NCBI RefSeq assembly: GCF_042662685.1
Contig: NZ_JBHSYO010000006.1
Location: 287,370-351,369, forward strand
Length of the DNA stretch: 64,000 bases
Direction of reading: 5' to 3'
DNA from: Pseudobowmanella zhangzhouensis
GTDB lineage: Bacteria; Pseudomonadota; Gammaproteobacteria; Enterobacterales; Alteromonadaceae
The notes below the pieces were generated by a model, which saw nothing but the letters and a program-made list of their open reading frames with translations, ran no database searches and was not told the origin of the DNA. Positions 52,292 through 61,066 of the stretch are shown here, piece by piece. The translations under genes and the position numbers were made by a program. Positions within the stretch are counted from its first letter, which is position 1; each line of letters begins with the position of its first letter.

Positions 52292-53431
52292 ATGAAACTC
52301 AATAAAATTGCAGCACTCACTCTTGCACTAGGCACCTCTTGCGCTGTTCCGTTTGCCCAGGCAGACGAAACAACATTTAAATTCGGCGGCTATGTAAAAG
52401 CCGACGGTATGTGGAGCTCATACAGCGACGGTTCGCTCTCGGCTAACAATGCGGGACGCGATTTCTACATTCCCAGCCTGACGCCTGTCAGCGGCGCAGA
52501 TAAAGACGCGCAGTTCGACGCACACGTCAAGCAAAGCCGTTTCAACTTAAGCTCTACCACTAAGTTGGACAACGGCGAAACCCTGAAAGCCTTCTTCGAG
52601 ATGGACTTTATGCTGGCGCCAGGCGGTGACGAGCGTATCAGTAACAGCTATCAACCGCGCCTTCGTCATGCATTCCTGACCTACGGCAACTGGCTGGTTG
52701 GTCAAACCTGGTCAACTTTTATGGACGTAGGCACTTTGCCTGACTCGGTAGATTTTATCGGTACCACCGACGGCACTATCTTCGTACGTCAGACTCAGGT
52801 TCGCTACACCAACGGCAACCTGCAAGTGGCACTGGAAAACCCTGAGTCGACTATCACCGATGGTGGTCGCAAGGTGACAGACGACAACACCATGCCAGAC
52901 CTGACCATGAAGTACACCATGAAGAAAGATTGGGGCTATTTCTCAGTGGCAGGTTTATTACGCCAACTGGCCTACAACAACGGCGCCGGTGTTGACGAAA
53001 CGGTTAGCAGCTTTGGCGTCAGTGTTGCCAGCAAAATTATGATGGGCAAAGACGATCTGCGTCTGATGGTGAACTATGGCTCCGGCTTAGGTCGCTACAT
53101 TGGCCTGAATACTAACAATGGTGCCGTACTGACGTCGTCCGGTGATTTAGAGACCATCGATTCTATGGGCTTTACCGCCGCCTATCGCCATGTGGTCAGC
53201 GACCAGACAGCCTTCAACCTGATCTACGCCATGTATGATGCGGATGATGGTGCCGAGCTGGAAGGCCTGTTAGTAAATAAACAAACCTGGAGTGCACGCG
53301 CAAACCTGATGTATTACCCAGTGAAGAACATCACAGTGGGTGTTGAATTTGCACATGCTGCTATCGAAAAAGCCAGTGGCGCGGAAGGCGATATGAATCG
53401 CTTCCAGGTCATGGCTAAATACGCTTTCTGA
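52292..53431 (+). CDS. DcaP-like trimeric outer-membrane porin
   Basis: A 379-aa outer-membrane porin: signal peptide MKLNKIAALTLALGTSCAVPFAQA, then FKFGGYVKADGMWSSYSDG, VKQSRFNLSSTTKLDNGETLKAFFEMDF and HAFLTYGNWLVGQTWSTFMDV, and a terminal AKYAF with C-terminal Phe. This is the DcaP/TrPorin pattern. Members take up dicarboxylic acids or other small anions. Divergent placement from acs across shared boxes suggests co-regulation with acetate or organic-acid use (inference). GAGGATGG precedes the start. Confidence 0.82.
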   Translation: MKLNKIAALTLALGTSCAVPFAQADETTFKFGGYVKADGMWSSYSDGSLSANNAGRDFYIPSLTPVSGADKDAQFDAHVKQSRFNLSSTTKLDNGETLKAFFEMDFMLAPGGDERISNSYQPRLRHAFLTYGNWLVGQTWSTFMDVGTLPDSVDFIGTTDGTIFVRQTQVRYTNGNLQVALENPESTITDGGRKVTDDNTMPDLTMKYTMKKDWGYFSVAGLLRQLAYNNGAGVDETVSSFGVSVASKIMMGKDDLRLMVNYGSGLGRYIGLNTNNGAVLTSSGDLETIDSMGFTAAYRHVVSDQTAFNLIYAMYDADDGAELEGLLVNKQTWSARANLMYYPVKNITVGVEFAHAAIEKASGAEGDMNRFQVMAKYAF

Positions 53432-53454
53432 TAAAGGTCAGAAACCTCGGTATT

Positions 53455-53482
53455 GCGCCGGCTTTATGTCGGCGCTTTTTTT
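53455..53482 (+). terminator. Rho-independent terminator of the porin gene
   Basis: The stem GCGCCG/CGGCGC with a 9-nt loop is followed by seven T. It touches the stop of the convergent cysteine-cluster gene. Confidence 0.88.
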
Positions 53483-54080
53483 ATGCCACCTGATTCTCTG
53501 CATCTTCCGCGCTATACCAGGCGGCAGTTAATACCCGCTGCAATGCCGCACTTAACGCCTTATTCAAAGGCAATTCTTGCTGACTCAAACTGAAATCCAG
53601 CTGACGAATACGTTCTTTATCATGAGGAATCACCGGTACTCCCCCTTCCCCAAGCGCAATTAAACCGGCTGCGTATTTTTGTGGCACATCCTGTTTAATG
53701 GTTTTGCATACTGACAGTGTCAGCCCATGTTTGGCTTTGACCGCCGCGGCCCCAAACATCCGGCACACGCCCGGGCGATGGGCGTATTCCCCGCAATAGC
53801 CCTGGTTGCCATCCAAAGACTGGCGCACAAAGTGCAGACAACTGAAACCGTTGTACTCGGCTAATTTATCCAGCATAACCTCTGCCTGCCCACGGTCGAA
53901 CAGGGACAAGGCCATGGGTAGCATTTCTAATTCAGTCGCTTCTATGTGAGGGTTGTTACAGCACGCGCCGCAACCTGACCGGCATTGCAGGCCGCTATCC
54001 TGCTGATATTTGCCGTAGGTATGATCGATGTCGTTGTACACAGCCTCAACAAGACGCGATAACTCTCGCAGTCGTTGCAT
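53481..54080 (-). CDS. YkgJ-family cysteine-cluster protein
   Basis: A 199-aa protein with CRSGCGACCNNPHIEATELEMLPMAL (about residues 33-58) and, later, CLHF, GYCGEYAHRPGVCRMFG. The CxxxCxxCC-N-x4-E pattern and CxxYxxRPxxCRxF are the zinc/iron-sulfur-binding signature of the UPF0153/YkgJ group. Function unknown in bacteria. The short N-terminal helix (MQRLRELSRLVEAVYNDID) is typical. Monocistronic, between a convergent porin and an empty gap of about 130 bp before the next terminator. Confidence 0.82.
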   Translation of the reverse strand: MQRLRELSRLVEAVYNDIDHTYGKYQQDSGLQCRSGCGACCNNPHIEATELEMLPMALSLFDRGQAEVMLDKLAEYNGFSCLHFVRQSLDGNQGYCGEYAHRPGVCRMFGAAAVKAKHGLTLSVCKTIKQDVPQKYAAGLIALGEGGVPVIPHDKERIRQLDFSLSQQELPLNKALSAALQRVLTAAWYSAEDAENQVA

Positions 54081-54212
54081 TAAGACTCCGCAAAAAATGA
54101 CAATAAAACAATCAAATAAAGAAGACCCAGAACTGGGTCACAGGGCATGATTTTATGCTGCTACAGCACTTTGCAGCAATAAGATTAAATGCAGTTTTTT
54201 CAGATACTTAAA

Positions 54213-54239
54213 TAAAAAAGCCACCGGTTGGGCGGTGGC
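54213..54239 (-). terminator. Rho-independent terminator of yfhL
   Basis: On the minus strand the stem GCCACC/GGTGGC with an 8-nt loop is followed by TTTTTTATT, 22 bp after the yfhL stop. Confidence 0.88.
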
Positions 54240-54260
54240 AAATAGTAGTGCAAGTCACGC

Positions 54261-54503
54261 TTAATGCAATGCAGCGAATTTGGTCCAGAGCGCCTCTTCA
54301 GATTCCGCGTGCGCCGGGTCTTTTTCAATACATTCGACCGGACATACCGCCATACATTGCGGCTCATCATAGTGGCCAACACACTCAGTGCAACGGGTAA
54401 AATCGATCTGATAAATCTCGTCGCCCATAGTGATTGCGTCATTGGGGCATTCCAATGGGCATAAATCGCAATTAATGCATTCGTCGGTAATGTGTAAGGC
54501 CAT
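54261..54503 (-). CDS. yfhL: 2[4Fe-4S] ferredoxin YfhL
   Basis: An 80-aa ferredoxin. The two cluster motifs are CINCDLCPLECP and CTECVGHYDEPQCMAVCPVECI. The insert GHYDEPQ in the second CxxCx8CxxxC motif and the C-terminal helix extension are diagnostic of the YfhL/Alvin-type ferredoxins. These are low-potential electron carriers. GGAGGTGA precedes the ATG. It is downstream of dps on the same strand but separated by the dps terminator, so it is transcribed alone. Confidence 0.92.
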   Translation of the reverse strand: MALHITDECINCDLCPLECPNDAITMGDEIYQIDFTRCTECVGHYDEPQCMAVCPVECIEKDPAHAESEEALWTKFAALH

Positions 54504-54569
54504 GGTTCACCTCCAGGTTGCTGAAGAGGACTATAGCCGAGGTAGTTTAGAAAGTTCTTAACCTGGATC

Positions 54570-54591
54570 AAAAAAGGCTGCGTTCGCAGCC
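54570..54591 (-). terminator. Rho-independent terminator of dps
   Basis: On the minus strand the perfect stem GGCTGC/GCAGCC with loop GAAC is followed by six T, 20 bp after the dps stop. Confidence 0.88.
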
Positions 54592-54611
54592 TTTGAATAA
54601 TCTGTCGCTAG

Positions 54612-55082
54612 TTATCGGCGGATTGCGCGCAACATCCACGCAGTCTTTTCGTGGATACGCATCCGATCTGACACTAACGCTGACGTCGACTCATCTCCCG
54701 CCTCTTGGGCCAGTTTGAGTACACTGCGGCAGGTTTTGACTACTTGTTCATGGGCCTTGGTCAGGTAATCCACCATGTCAACGGCCGCAGGAATCTCTTC
54801 TACCTCTTCAATCGACGAGAGCTTGGCGAAAGCTTTATAGGTACCCGGTGCAAACACATCCAAGGTGCGAATACGCTCTGCGATGTCATCCACGGCCACG
54901 GCCAGTTCGGTGTAGTGCTCCTCAAACATCAGGTGCAATTCACGAAATTGCGGGCCTGTGACGTTCCAGTGAAAATTGTGGGTCATCAGATACAGGGTGT
55001 ACGAGTCCGCCAACAGCTTTTTAAGCCCGTCGGCTACGTCCAGGCGATCTTGCTCTTTGATTCCAATGTCGATGTGCGTCAT
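54612..55082 (-). CDS. dps: DNA-protecting ferritin-like protein Dps
   Basis: A 156-aa Dps monomer. The inter-subunit ferroxidase site is visible: THNFHWNVTGPQFRELHLMFEEHYTELAVAVDDIAERIRTLD, with the His, Asp and Glu iron ligands. It oxidises Fe(II) with peroxide in a 12-mer shell. The N-terminal tail is short and holds few Lys, so strong DNA binding is uncertain. Upstream (55144-55170) are AT-rich repeats of GCTAATT. OxyR or stationary-phase control is usual for the family. Confidence 0.93.
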   Translation of the reverse strand: MTHIDIGIKEQDRLDVADGLKKLLADSYTLYLMTHNFHWNVTGPQFRELHLMFEEHYTELAVAVDDIAERIRTLDVFAPGTYKAFAKLSSIEEVEEIPAAVDMVDYLTKAHEQVVKTCRSVLKLAQEAGDESTSALVSDRMRIHEKTAWMLRAIRR

Positions 55083-55214
55083 TTACCTCTCCTTAATTGA
55101 TGAGTGCGCTTACATGCTACATGCGCTGTCGTCATTTACTTTGATTCAGGATAGCTAATTGGCTAATTAAGTAAAATCGAATAAACCCATTGTTATGATT
55201 GATAAAATATGATG

Positions 55215-55416
55215 TTGCGCAAAGCCCGGTGGCTTCGTGTAAAATAGCGACCGTTCGGATTCATTTTGACGGTTTTGCGGTTCCGCCCAACATACCGAAT
55301 AACAGGTTCTTATGATCAGATCGCTATATTCTGATCATCCAATGCGTGAAAAAAGCGTTTTTTGCACAAATAAACACCAATAAAAAGGAGTTTTTAGTGC
55401 TGAATTCCTGTATACT
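55215..55416 (+). promoter_or_regulatory. Promoter and hairpin region of the EF-G2 gene
   Basis: In the 372-bp gap (55083-55454) I see a likely distal promoter (TTGCGC at 55215, TAAAAT at 55240, G/C-rich discriminator), a 9-bp inverted repeat ATGATCAGA/TCTGATCAT (55312-55338, 9-nt spacer), an A/T hairpin with GTG and CAC ends (55347-55369) and a TGTATACT -10-like box at 55409-55416. Two start sites giving a long or a short leader are plausible. No regulator is identified. The ribosome site of the gene itself is weak. Confidence 0.5.
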
Positions 55417-55454
55417 TCCGCGCGAATTTTTTCCCTTAACGATGAAGTGAAGCA

Positions 55455-57539
55455 ATGGCTGATTTATCAAAATACAGAAATATCGGTATTTTCGCCCACG
55501 TAGACGCGGGTAAAACTACCACTACAGAACGTATTCTGAAACTGACCGGTAAAATCCATAAAACCGGTGAAGTACATGACGGCGAGTCAACAACTGACTT
55601 TATGGAACAGGAAGCTGAGCGTGGTATTACCATCCAGTCAGCTGCTGTTACCTGTGAGTGGAACGGTCACCGTCTGAACGTTATCGACACCCCAGGACAC
55701 GTTGACTTCACTGTTGAAGTTTATCGTTCACTGAAAGTTCTGGATGGCGGTATCGGCGTATTCTGTGGTTCTGGCGGTGTTGAACCACAGTCAGAAACTA
55801 ACTGGCGCTATGCGAACGACTCTGAAGTTGCGCGTGTTATCTTCGTAAACAAACTGGACCGTATCGGTGCAGATTTCTACCGTGTTGTTGAGCAGGTCAA
55901 AAAAGTATTGGGTGCAAACCCTCTGGTTATGACTCTGCCTATCGGTGTTGAAGAAAACTTCGTAGGTGTTGTAGACGTACTGAACAAGCAAGCCTATGTG
56001 TGGGATGACACTGGTCTGCCAGAAAACTACGAGATCAAAGAAGTTCCAGCCGACATGGTTGAGAAAGTTGAAGAATATCATCAGATGATGGTTGAGACTG
56101 CCGTTGAGCAGGACGACGACCTGATGATGGCTTATATGGAAGGCGAAGAGATTTCTGTTGAAGATATCAAACGCTGTATCCGTAAAGGTACCCGTGACCT
56201 GTCATTCTTCCCAACTTTCTGTGGTTCCGCATTTAAAAACAAAGGTGTTCAGCTGGTTCTGGACGCGGTTGTTGATTACCTGCCAGACCCAACAGAAGTT
56301 GATCCACAGCCTCTGACTGACGAAGAAGGTAACGAAACTGGTAAGTTCGCTATCGTATCTGCTGACGAGCCATTCCGCGCGTTAGCGTTCAAGATCATGG
56401 ATGACCGTTTCGGTGCCCTGACTTTCCTGCGTATTTACTCTGGTAAGCTGAAGAAGGGTGACACCATCCTGAACTCTGCAACCGGTAAAACTGAGCGTGT
56501 TGGCCGCATGGTTGAAATGCAGGCAAACGAGCGTAACGAGCTGGAATCTGCCCAAGCCGGTGACATCATCGCTATCGTGGGTATGAAGAACGTTCAGACT
56601 GGTCACACCCTGTGTGATCCTAAGCACGAATGTACACTGGAAGCCATGGTGTTCCCAGAGCCAGTAATCTCAATCGCAGTTGCCCCTAAAGATAAAGGCG
56701 GCTCTGAGAAGATGGGTATCGCTATCGGTAAACTGGTTGCAGAAGATCCATCTTTCCGTGTTGAAACTGACGAAGATTCTGGTGAAACCATCCTTAAAGG
56801 TATGGGTGAATTGCACCTGGATATCAAAGTAGACATCCTGAAGCGTACTTACGGCGTTGAGCTGATTGTAGGTAAACCACAGGTTGCTTACCGTGAAACT
56901 ATCACCAAAGCCGTTGAAGACAGCTACACGCACAAGAAGCAGTCTGGTGGTTCTGGTCAGTACGGTAAGATCGACTACCGCATCCGTCCTGGTGAGCCAG
57001 GTTCTGGCTTTACTTTCAAGTCAACCGTAGTTGGCGGTAACGTACCTAAAGAATTCTATCCAGCGATCGAAAAAGGTTTCGCAGGTATGATGAACCAGGG
57101 CGTTCTGGCTGGCTTCCCGGTACTGGACGTTGAAGTAGAACTGTACGATGGTGCTTACCACGCAGTTGACTCATCAGCTATCGCGTTCGAAATCGCTGCT
57201 AAAGGTGCATTCCGTCAATCGATTCCAAAAGCTGCACCTCAGCTGCTGGAGCCAATCATGAAAGTTGACGTGTTCACCCCAGAAGATCACGTTGGTGATG
57301 TTATCGGTGACCTGAACCGTCGTCGTGGCATGATCAAAGATCAAGAAGCGGGCGTAACTGGCGTACGTATCAAAGCTGACGTTCCTCTGTCTGAAATGTT
57401 CGGCTATATCGGCCACCTGCGTACTATGACATCTGGTCGTGGTCAGTTCTCTATGGAGTTCTCACACTACACTGCATGTCCAAACAACGTAGCTGAAGCC
57501 GTAATCGCTGAAGCCAAAGAGCGTAAAGCCAACAAATAA
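55455..57539 (+). CDS. fusA2: Elongation factor G, second stand-alone paralogue
   Basis: A 694-aa translational GTPase. G-motifs: HVDAGKTTTTERIL (residues 15-28), RGITIQSAA, DTPGHVDF, NKLDR and GSAFKNKGVQ. Domain IV shows SGGSGQYG and the tip loop, and the end is FSHYTACPNNVAEAVIAEAKERKANK. The gene is not in the rpsL-rpsG-fusA-tuf operon and matches the 694-697-aa type annotated as EF-G 2 in Alteromonadales and Vibrio. Codon use is very biased toward a few codons, which suggests high expression. Whether it acts in translocation, recycling or stress is not decidable here. Confidence 0.9.
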   Translation: MADLSKYRNIGIFAHVDAGKTTTTERILKLTGKIHKTGEVHDGESTTDFMEQEAERGITIQSAAVTCEWNGHRLNVIDTPGHVDFTVEVYRSLKVLDGGIGVFCGSGGVEPQSETNWRYANDSEVARVIFVNKLDRIGADFYRVVEQVKKVLGANPLVMTLPIGVEENFVGVVDVLNKQAYVWDDTGLPENYEIKEVPADMVEKVEEYHQMMVETAVEQDDDLMMAYMEGEEISVEDIKRCIRKGTRDLSFFPTFCGSAFKNKGVQLVLDAVVDYLPDPTEVDPQPLTDEEGNETGKFAIVSADEPFRALAFKIMDDRFGALTFLRIYSGKLKKGDTILNSATGKTERVGRMVEMQANERNELESAQAGDIIAIVGMKNVQTGHTLCDPKHECTLEAMVFPEPVISIAVAPKDKGGSEKMGIAIGKLVAEDPSFRVETDEDSGETILKGMGELHLDIKVDILKRTYGVELIVGKPQVAYRETITKAVEDSYTHKKQSGGSGQYGKIDYRIRPGEPGSGFTFKSTVVGGNVPKEFYPAIEKGFAGMMNQGVLAGFPVLDVEVELYDGAYHAVDSSAIAFEIAAKGAFRQSIPKAAPQLLEPIMKVDVFTPEDHVGDVIGDLNRRRGMIKDQEAGVTGVRIKADVPLSEMFGYIGHLRTMTSGRGQFSMEFSHYTACPNNVAEAVIAEAKERKANK

Positions 57540-57557
57540 GTTGGGCTAATCGCAAAA

Positions 57558-57582
57558 AACCCGCCGAATGGCGGGTTTTTTA
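57558..57582 (+). terminator. Rho-independent terminator of the EF-G2 gene
   Basis: The stem AACCCGCC/GGCGGGTT with loop GAAT is followed by a T-run. Confidence 0.92.
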
Positions 57583-57678
57583 TTACCGGTTGCCCAGCAA
57601 TTCATCACACATTATTCACATATTGCCGAATTATCCGTAAACTGCTTGTCACGCAAAGCCAACCCTAACTGGAGCAGT

Positions 57679-58455
57679 ATGCCAGCCGACAATTTTGACC
57701 AGGACGTTCCCAAGCTCGTACTCGATGAGGAAGATCGCGAGGCATATTTGCGTCAACGGCAACCGTCCAAGCAAAAAAGCGCGCCAGCAGAAGTAGAAAT
57801 CAAGCCGGTTGCAAAACAGCGTAATGGCCTAGCATGGCTGGCACTGTTATTAGCCATTGGTGCAGGTGCCGGCGCCGGTTGGTTATATCACCTTGGTCAG
57901 TTACAACAGCAGCAACTGGCCGCCTATCAGGCACGTATCAGTGACCTGGAAAGCCGTTTGTCCGCCACCGGTGAGGAAATGGGCGAGTCGACCGTCGCGT
58001 TGCAGGTAAAGGTTAAAGAACTGGGTGAAAAGGCCGATCAGTTGTGGGAGCAAATGGATAAATTATGGGCGTCCGCATGGCGTCGTAACCAGGCTGATAT
58101 TGAAGCAAACAAAACCCAGTTGAGCGCGCTAGATAAGCAAGTCACGGCCAATAAGAAGCAGCTCACCAGCAGCTCAAGCGCATTACAATCGGAGCTTGAT
58201 AAGCAAAAATCCGCTGTCGCAACGGCAACCGAAGTTCAATCTGTGTTGCAACTGAATCAGGATGCCATGCTGGATTCGCTGCAGCGTCTGGCTAAAGACG
58301 TCAAAACGCTGGAAGGCAAACTCAAAGATGTAGATGCCAAAGCGGCCAATATGGATAGCCTGAATATGAACAACGCTGCGCTAATGCGCCGGGTTACCGA
58401 ACTTGAAAATAAAATCACTAACTTGCAGAAGTTAATTCAAGGCCCTACCAGCTAA
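57679..58455 (+). CDS. Single-span membrane protein with long coiled coil
   Basis: A 258-aa protein starting at ATG 57679 (GGAG upstream). Acidic cytoplasmic N-terminus (about 1-50), one Gly/Ala-rich span (LAWLALLLAIGAGAGAGWLYHLG, about 56-78), then about 170 residues of coiled coil (LQQQQLAAYQARISDLESRLS, KVKELGEKADQLWEQMDKLW, ADIEANKTQLSALDKQVTANKKQL) ending VTELENKITNLQKLI. It looks like a periplasmic rod anchored in the inner membrane. No family recognised; function unknown. It follows the EF-G2 terminator and is expressed separately. Confidence 0.68.
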   Translation: MPADNFDQDVPKLVLDEEDREAYLRQRQPSKQKSAPAEVEIKPVAKQRNGLAWLALLLAIGAGAGAGWLYHLGQLQQQQLAAYQARISDLESRLSATGEEMGESTVALQVKVKELGEKADQLWEQMDKLWASAWRRNQADIEANKTQLSALDKQVTANKKQLTSSSSALQSELDKQKSAVATATEVQSVLQLNQDAMLDSLQRLAKDVKTLEGKLKDVDAKAANMDSLNMNNAALMRRVTELENKITNLQKLIQGPTS

Positions 58456-59505
58456 TCAAAATGCCATCGGGTGCGCCTGCATTACGGTGGCAATTTCTTC
58501 CCGTTGTCGATCACTAAATTCCAGCGCAAATGCGGCAATATTCTCTGCCAGCTGGGCATCGCTCGTCGCGCCGATAATTGTGGAAGCGACCCCGACCTGT
58601 TGATTGACCCAGGCCAACGCCAATTGCGCTGGGGTGATATTAAATGCATTTGCTAATTCCGCGTAACCCGCGATGGCAGCCTGTGATTGTGGCGTGTCCC
58701 TAAACAGTCCATTGCGCTGTACCAGCGTCCAGCGCGAATTAGGCGGACGAGCGCCCCCCAAATACTTACCAGTGAGCGCGCCACCTGCCAGTGGCGACCA
58801 GGCCAGATAGCCGATGTTTTCTGCCAGGCATTGCTCCAGCACATAAGGGCAATCCTTATGGTGCAACAAATTATATTCATTTTGCAGCGATACAATTCGT
58901 GGCAGCTGATGTGCCGCCGCCAGACGCAAATACTGGCTGATGCCCCAGGGCGTCTCATTGGAAAGACCCAGATAGCGAATTTTACCAGCCTGTATGGCTT
59001 GCTGAGCTGCTTCGAGTATGGCTAGCATATCATCAGTGTCATAGTTGTTTGTGTCGCTTAAAAGACCGCTGTGGGGCCAGTGACGCGCAAAGTGTGGGTG
59101 TGGTCTGTTCGGCCAATGCAATTGGTAAAGGTCAATGTAATCGGTTTGCAGGCGTTTTAACGAACCGTCCAGTGCCTGTTGGAAAGTTTGCGCACTCATT
59201 TTACCGCCATCCCGGATCCAGCTAATGCCTGGCCCTGCAATTTTTGAGGCAATTATCCATTTATCTCGCGCCTCTGGTTGCTTAGCCAACCAGTTGCCAA
59301 TAATCGACTCGGTGGCACCATAGGTGTCCTCAGACGGAGGCACGGCATACATCTCAGCCGTGTCGATAAAGTTAATACCTGCATCGGCGGCTATAGCTAT
59401 CTGTTGTTCTGCCTCTTGCTGAGTATTTTGCTTACCCCAGGTCATCGACCCAAGACACACTGCTGAGACATTCAACGACGAACTGCCTAACTGACGATAT
59501 TGCAT
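58456..59505 (-). CDS. tas: Aldo/keto reductase Tas
   Basis: A 349-aa AKR (E. coli Tas is 346 aa). The Tas N-terminus MQYRQLGSSSLNVSAVCLGSMTWGKQNTQQEAEQQI is followed by the catalytic INFIDTAEMYAVPPSEDTYGATE (Asp, Tyr), IASKIAGPG (Lys) and LYQLHWPNR (His). C-terminal cofactor binding is TIIGATSDAQLAENI. The insert PPSEDTYG separates Tas from Kv-beta-like reductases such as the one at 4777. Physiological substrate not established. It touches the 3' end of the coiled-coil gene. Confidence 0.9.
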   Translation of the reverse strand: MQYRQLGSSSLNVSAVCLGSMTWGKQNTQQEAEQQIAIAADAGINFIDTAEMYAVPPSEDTYGATESIIGNWLAKQPEARDKWIIASKIAGPGISWIRDGGKMSAQTFQQALDGSLKRLQTDYIDLYQLHWPNRPHPHFARHWPHSGLLSDTNNYDTDDMLAILEAAQQAIQAGKIRYLGLSNETPWGISQYLRLAAAHQLPRIVSLQNEYNLLHHKDCPYVLEQCLAENIGYLAWSPLAGGALTGKYLGGARPPNSRWTLVQRNGLFRDTPQSQAAIAGYAELANAFNITPAQLALAWVNQQVGVASTIIGATSDAQLAENIAAFALEFSDRQREEIATVMQAHPMAF

Positions 59506-59601
59506 TTGAACTCCATATTTATGCGGTTTTAACCGCCACTGGCTTGACGAAAATCCGACCAGACACTAAACCCATACTAACATTGAATTGGAATCACCAA
59601 C

Positions 59602-60147
59602 ATGCAGGCTGCAGCTGTTCAGACAGACCATAAAATACAAGCGTTAGAACTATCCGTAGACCCCGCCAAATTTTATCTTGAGATTCTTATTGAGTTAAAC
59701 GAAACACTCAATGATGTGGTCGGCGAACAGGAATCCCATGGCCTTATTTCACTGGTGGCTGACAAAATTGGTCGCTACTTTGAAGGCATGTATCGCCATG
59801 CACTGGGTATGCAAAAATTTGATGTGGATACCCTCGCTGCCATCCTTATTGATCTCAAAAGGCGCATCGGCGGGGAATTTTATATTCACGATATCAAACC
59901 AACCCGTATTGAACTGAAAAATACCCGTTGTCCCTTCTCAGAACGAGTAGTAGGCCAAACCACACTGTGTGCCATGACGTCTAATGTGTTTGGCCGTATT
60001 AGTGCTGACTCACAAGGATACGCCGCTGTAGAACTCAGCAAAACCATTGCCCGAGGTGATGGCCATTGCCACGTTATCGTGCATTTAGACAGCCACCAGG
60101 AACGCAGCGATGACGTCATCGAATATTTCGACGTATCAGAGCTCTGA
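59602..60147 (+). CDS. MetOD1-domain protein (putative sensor)
   Basis: A 181-aa soluble protein whose body (LIELNETLNDVVGEQESHGLISLVADKIGRYFEGMYRHALGM ... IGGEFYIHDIKPTRIELKNTRCPFSERVVGQTTLCAMTSNVFGRISADSQGYAAVELSKTIARGDGHCHVIVHLD) matches the 'methanogen output domain 1' family. Conserved Cys residues (NTRCPF, TTLCAMTSN, GHCHV) could bind a metal or sense redox. The next gene, a diguanylate cyclase, overlaps it by 38 bp, so the two proteins are coupled and probably form a sensor-output pair. Confidence 0.75.
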   Translation: MQAAAVQTDHKIQALELSVDPAKFYLEILIELNETLNDVVGEQESHGLISLVADKIGRYFEGMYRHALGMQKFDVDTLAAILIDLKRRIGGEFYIHDIKPTRIELKNTRCPFSERVVGQTTLCAMTSNVFGRISADSQGYAAVELSKTIARGDGHCHVIVHLDSHQERSDDVIEYFDVSEL

Positions 60148-61066
60148 CACCGCAACCACAATGGCACTGTCTGCTGAGCACATTATTAAAGCGCTGCAGT
60201 CACCGGTCATTCTGTTATCGCCGGATGGGCAAGTACTAAACATCAACAATAAGGCGCAAGCGCTAGTTGGCGGGCCAGTCACTCATCTGGCGGATGTTTT
60301 TATGCTGTCTAACCAGAAACAGACTCTGCAGACCTTGTATAGCCGTGTTCTCGCCAGTACTGCTGCGATACCGTGCAAACTCGTTCACGCACGCACAAAC
60401 GACATCTACACCGCAGTCATCAGCAGTATCAGGAGTAATCCTGACTCACGGCGTCCCGATGCGATTTTGCTGCAATTCGATACGCGCTTACACGGCGTCA
60501 CCAGCAAGATCATGCAATTAAACCAAAGCATTCATGAACAAGCGGCGATTATGCGCAAATTGCGTAACGAAGGCCTGCATGACACGCTGACAGGTCTGAA
60601 GAACCGCCGTTATGTCCAGTCGGTACTGGAAATGGAATGCCGACTGGCAACCCGCCACAAATCGCTGGCCTGCTGTGCCTTATTGGACATTGATCACTTC
60701 AAAAGCGTTAATGACACCCACGGACATAATCGCGGCGATGACCTACTTAAAGCATTGGGACGATTTTTACTCAGTGAAAGACGCAGTTCTGACATTGTCG
60801 GACGCTGGGGAGGTGAAGAGTTTGTATTGTATTTTCACGATACGGACATCGACCAGTGTTTTACCCTGTGCGATGAGATCCGCCAAAAGATTAATGAAGG
60901 TGCATTAAGTCTCGAGCCGCCAATCAATTGCACTGTCAGTATTGGTATCACGCAACTGGACTCTGGAGATACGTTGTCAGAACTGATTAATCGGGCAGAT
61001 TGCGCTTTGTACGAAGCGAAAGAATCCGGACGGAACAAAGTCTGTTCAGCCCGGATTGAGAATTAG
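60110..61066 (+). CDS. Diguanylate cyclase with PAS-like N-terminus
   Basis: A 318-aa protein: PAS-like segment (about 20-115; SPVILLSPDGQVLNINNKAQALVGGPV), a helical linker (LNQSIHEQAAIMRKLRNEGLHDTLTGLKNRR) and a GGDEF domain with active-site GGEEF in IVGRWGGEEFVLYF. The RxxD product-inhibition site (RSSD) lies five residues before GGEEF. It should make cyclic di-GMP and be feedback-inhibited. No membrane span. ATG 60110 has AGGAA eight bases upstream; 60161 is an alternative. Coupled to the MetOD1 protein. Confidence 0.88.
   Translation: MTSSNISTYQSSDTATTMALSAEHIIKALQSPVILLSPDGQVLNINNKAQALVGGPVTHLADVFMLSNQKQTLQTLYSRVLASTAAIPCKLVHARTNDIYTAVISSIRSNPDSRRPDAILLQFDTRLHGVTSKIMQLNQSIHEQAAIMRKLRNEGLHDTLTGLKNRRYVQSVLEMECRLATRHKSLACCALLDIDHFKSVNDTHGHNRGDDLLKALGRFLLSERRSSDIVGRWGGEEFVLYFHDTDIDQCFTLCDEIRQKINEGALSLEPPINCTVSIGITQLDSGDTLSELINRADCALYEAKESGRNKVCSARIEN

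Noticed and set aside
55144..55170. Shared operator between dps and the 61063 gene (TAATTAGCCAATT at 55157 and 62168)
   Set aside because: The shared 13-mer is AT-rich and lies at different distances and orientations from the two genes; chance is likely.
57679..58455. Phage tail or fibre protein because of the long coiled coil
   Set aside because: It has an inner-membrane span and no phage genes nearby; a host envelope protein is more likely.
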